Assembly: GCA_023417285.1 (NCBI GenBank)
Contig: JAEZFR010000302.1
Coordinates: forward strand, 1-12,688
From: Bacillota bacterium
Lineage (GTDB): Bacteria > Bacillota > Clostridia > Acetivibrionales > DSM-1351
Length of the DNA: 12,688 bases
Direction: 5' to 3'
In this document: piece by piece, positions 12,573-12,688 of the stretch
Layout of the letters: every line of letters begins with the position of its first letter
Position numbering within the stretch: the stretch's first letter is position 1
The notes under the pieces: model-generated
Told to the model about the DNA's origin: nothing
Seen by the model: only the letters and a program-made list of their open reading frames with translations
Database searches by the model: none
Translations under genes and position numbers: made by a program

Positions 12573-12688
12573 TTATGAAAAATCATCAATTACATTAATT
12601 TCTTTAGCACAGAAACCTTTTTCATTTCTATTTATTATAAATCTAACTTTATCCCCAACGGATAGCTTCAAAAAATCGGATATCACAT
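12573..12688 (-). CDS. Cold-shock-domain-like protein, C-terminal end (5' end outside window)
   Basis: Only the last 37 codons are visible. The sequence VISDFLKLSVGDKVRF followed by IINRNEKGFCAKEINVI has the pattern of the last strands of a cold-shock/OB-fold RNA-binding domain (G-D-x-V-x-F then a glycine turn and A-x-x-V/I-x-x-I), ending DDFS. It stops 29 bases before the core of the attC-like repeat at 12365-12544, so it would be the gene of the next cassette. The N-terminal RNP motifs lie outside the window, so the assignment is tentative, and it may be the end of a longer protein with this domain at its C-terminus. Confidence 0.55.
   Translation of the reverse strand, partial: VISDFLKLSVGDKVRFIINRNEKGFCAKEINVIDDFS

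Noticed and set aside
1..12688. CRISPR arrays, tRNA or rRNA genes
   Set aside because: No regularly spaced short repeats and no cloverleaf or rRNA-like sequence were seen by eye on either strand.

Overview
The window looks like chromosomal DNA of a low-GC, Gram-positive, Clostridia-type bacterium. The coding is AT-rich, most genes have strong purine-rich ribosome binding sites close to AGGAGG, and the families (VanW, GyrI-like AraC regulator, GreA, TruA, Big_4/kelch secreted protein, many GNATs) are common in Clostridia. No species can be named from the sequence alone.

Layout. At the left edge is the C-terminal part of a CorA-type Mg2+ transporter on the + strand. It faces a long run of genes on the - strand. 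Read in their own direction (right to left) these are: a cold-shock-domain-like gene cut by the window edge; an uncharacterised five-helix membrane protein; an uncharacterised soluble protein with a pentapeptide repeat tail; a 0.5 kb stretch of broken gene pieces; a DUF2971 protein; a catalytically truncated cysteinyl-tRNA synthetase-like gene (the only + strand gene inside the run); TruA pseudouridine synthase; an acetyltransferase; a probable VanW-GNAT-kelch operon; another acetyltransferase; an AraC/GyrI regulator; a greA gene with an internal amber codon; and a small protein made of five 14-residue repeats.

The main result is a set of about 180-190 bp repeats lying between the genes at 6053-6244, 11296-11480 and 12365-12544, with partial copies at 10244-10284 and probably 3124-3150. 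On the - strand the best copies have the layout of integron attC sites: a 7-base core ending in AAC, a 4-base spacer, an L box GCCTTCAC(G), a long structured middle, the complementary L box, a 4-5 base spacer and a GTT core. The repeats point the same way as the genes, the stop codon of the membrane-protein gene lies inside the core, and both ends of that 1069 bp unit match as they should in an excised circular cassette. I infer an integron-type gene cassette array, or a derived one, in a clostridial genome. No integrase is visible in the window. If correct, the genes at 10300-12370 at least are mobile cassettes, and several are of unknown function in a setting typical of accessory or defence genes.

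The stretch 9798-10284 is a mosaic of copied fragments from other parts of this window (leader of the acetyltransferase gene at 2619-3080, leader of the one at 6281-6697, the 3' end of truA, the HTH region of the AraC gene and the end of one repeat). This points to repeated duplication and decay within the array.
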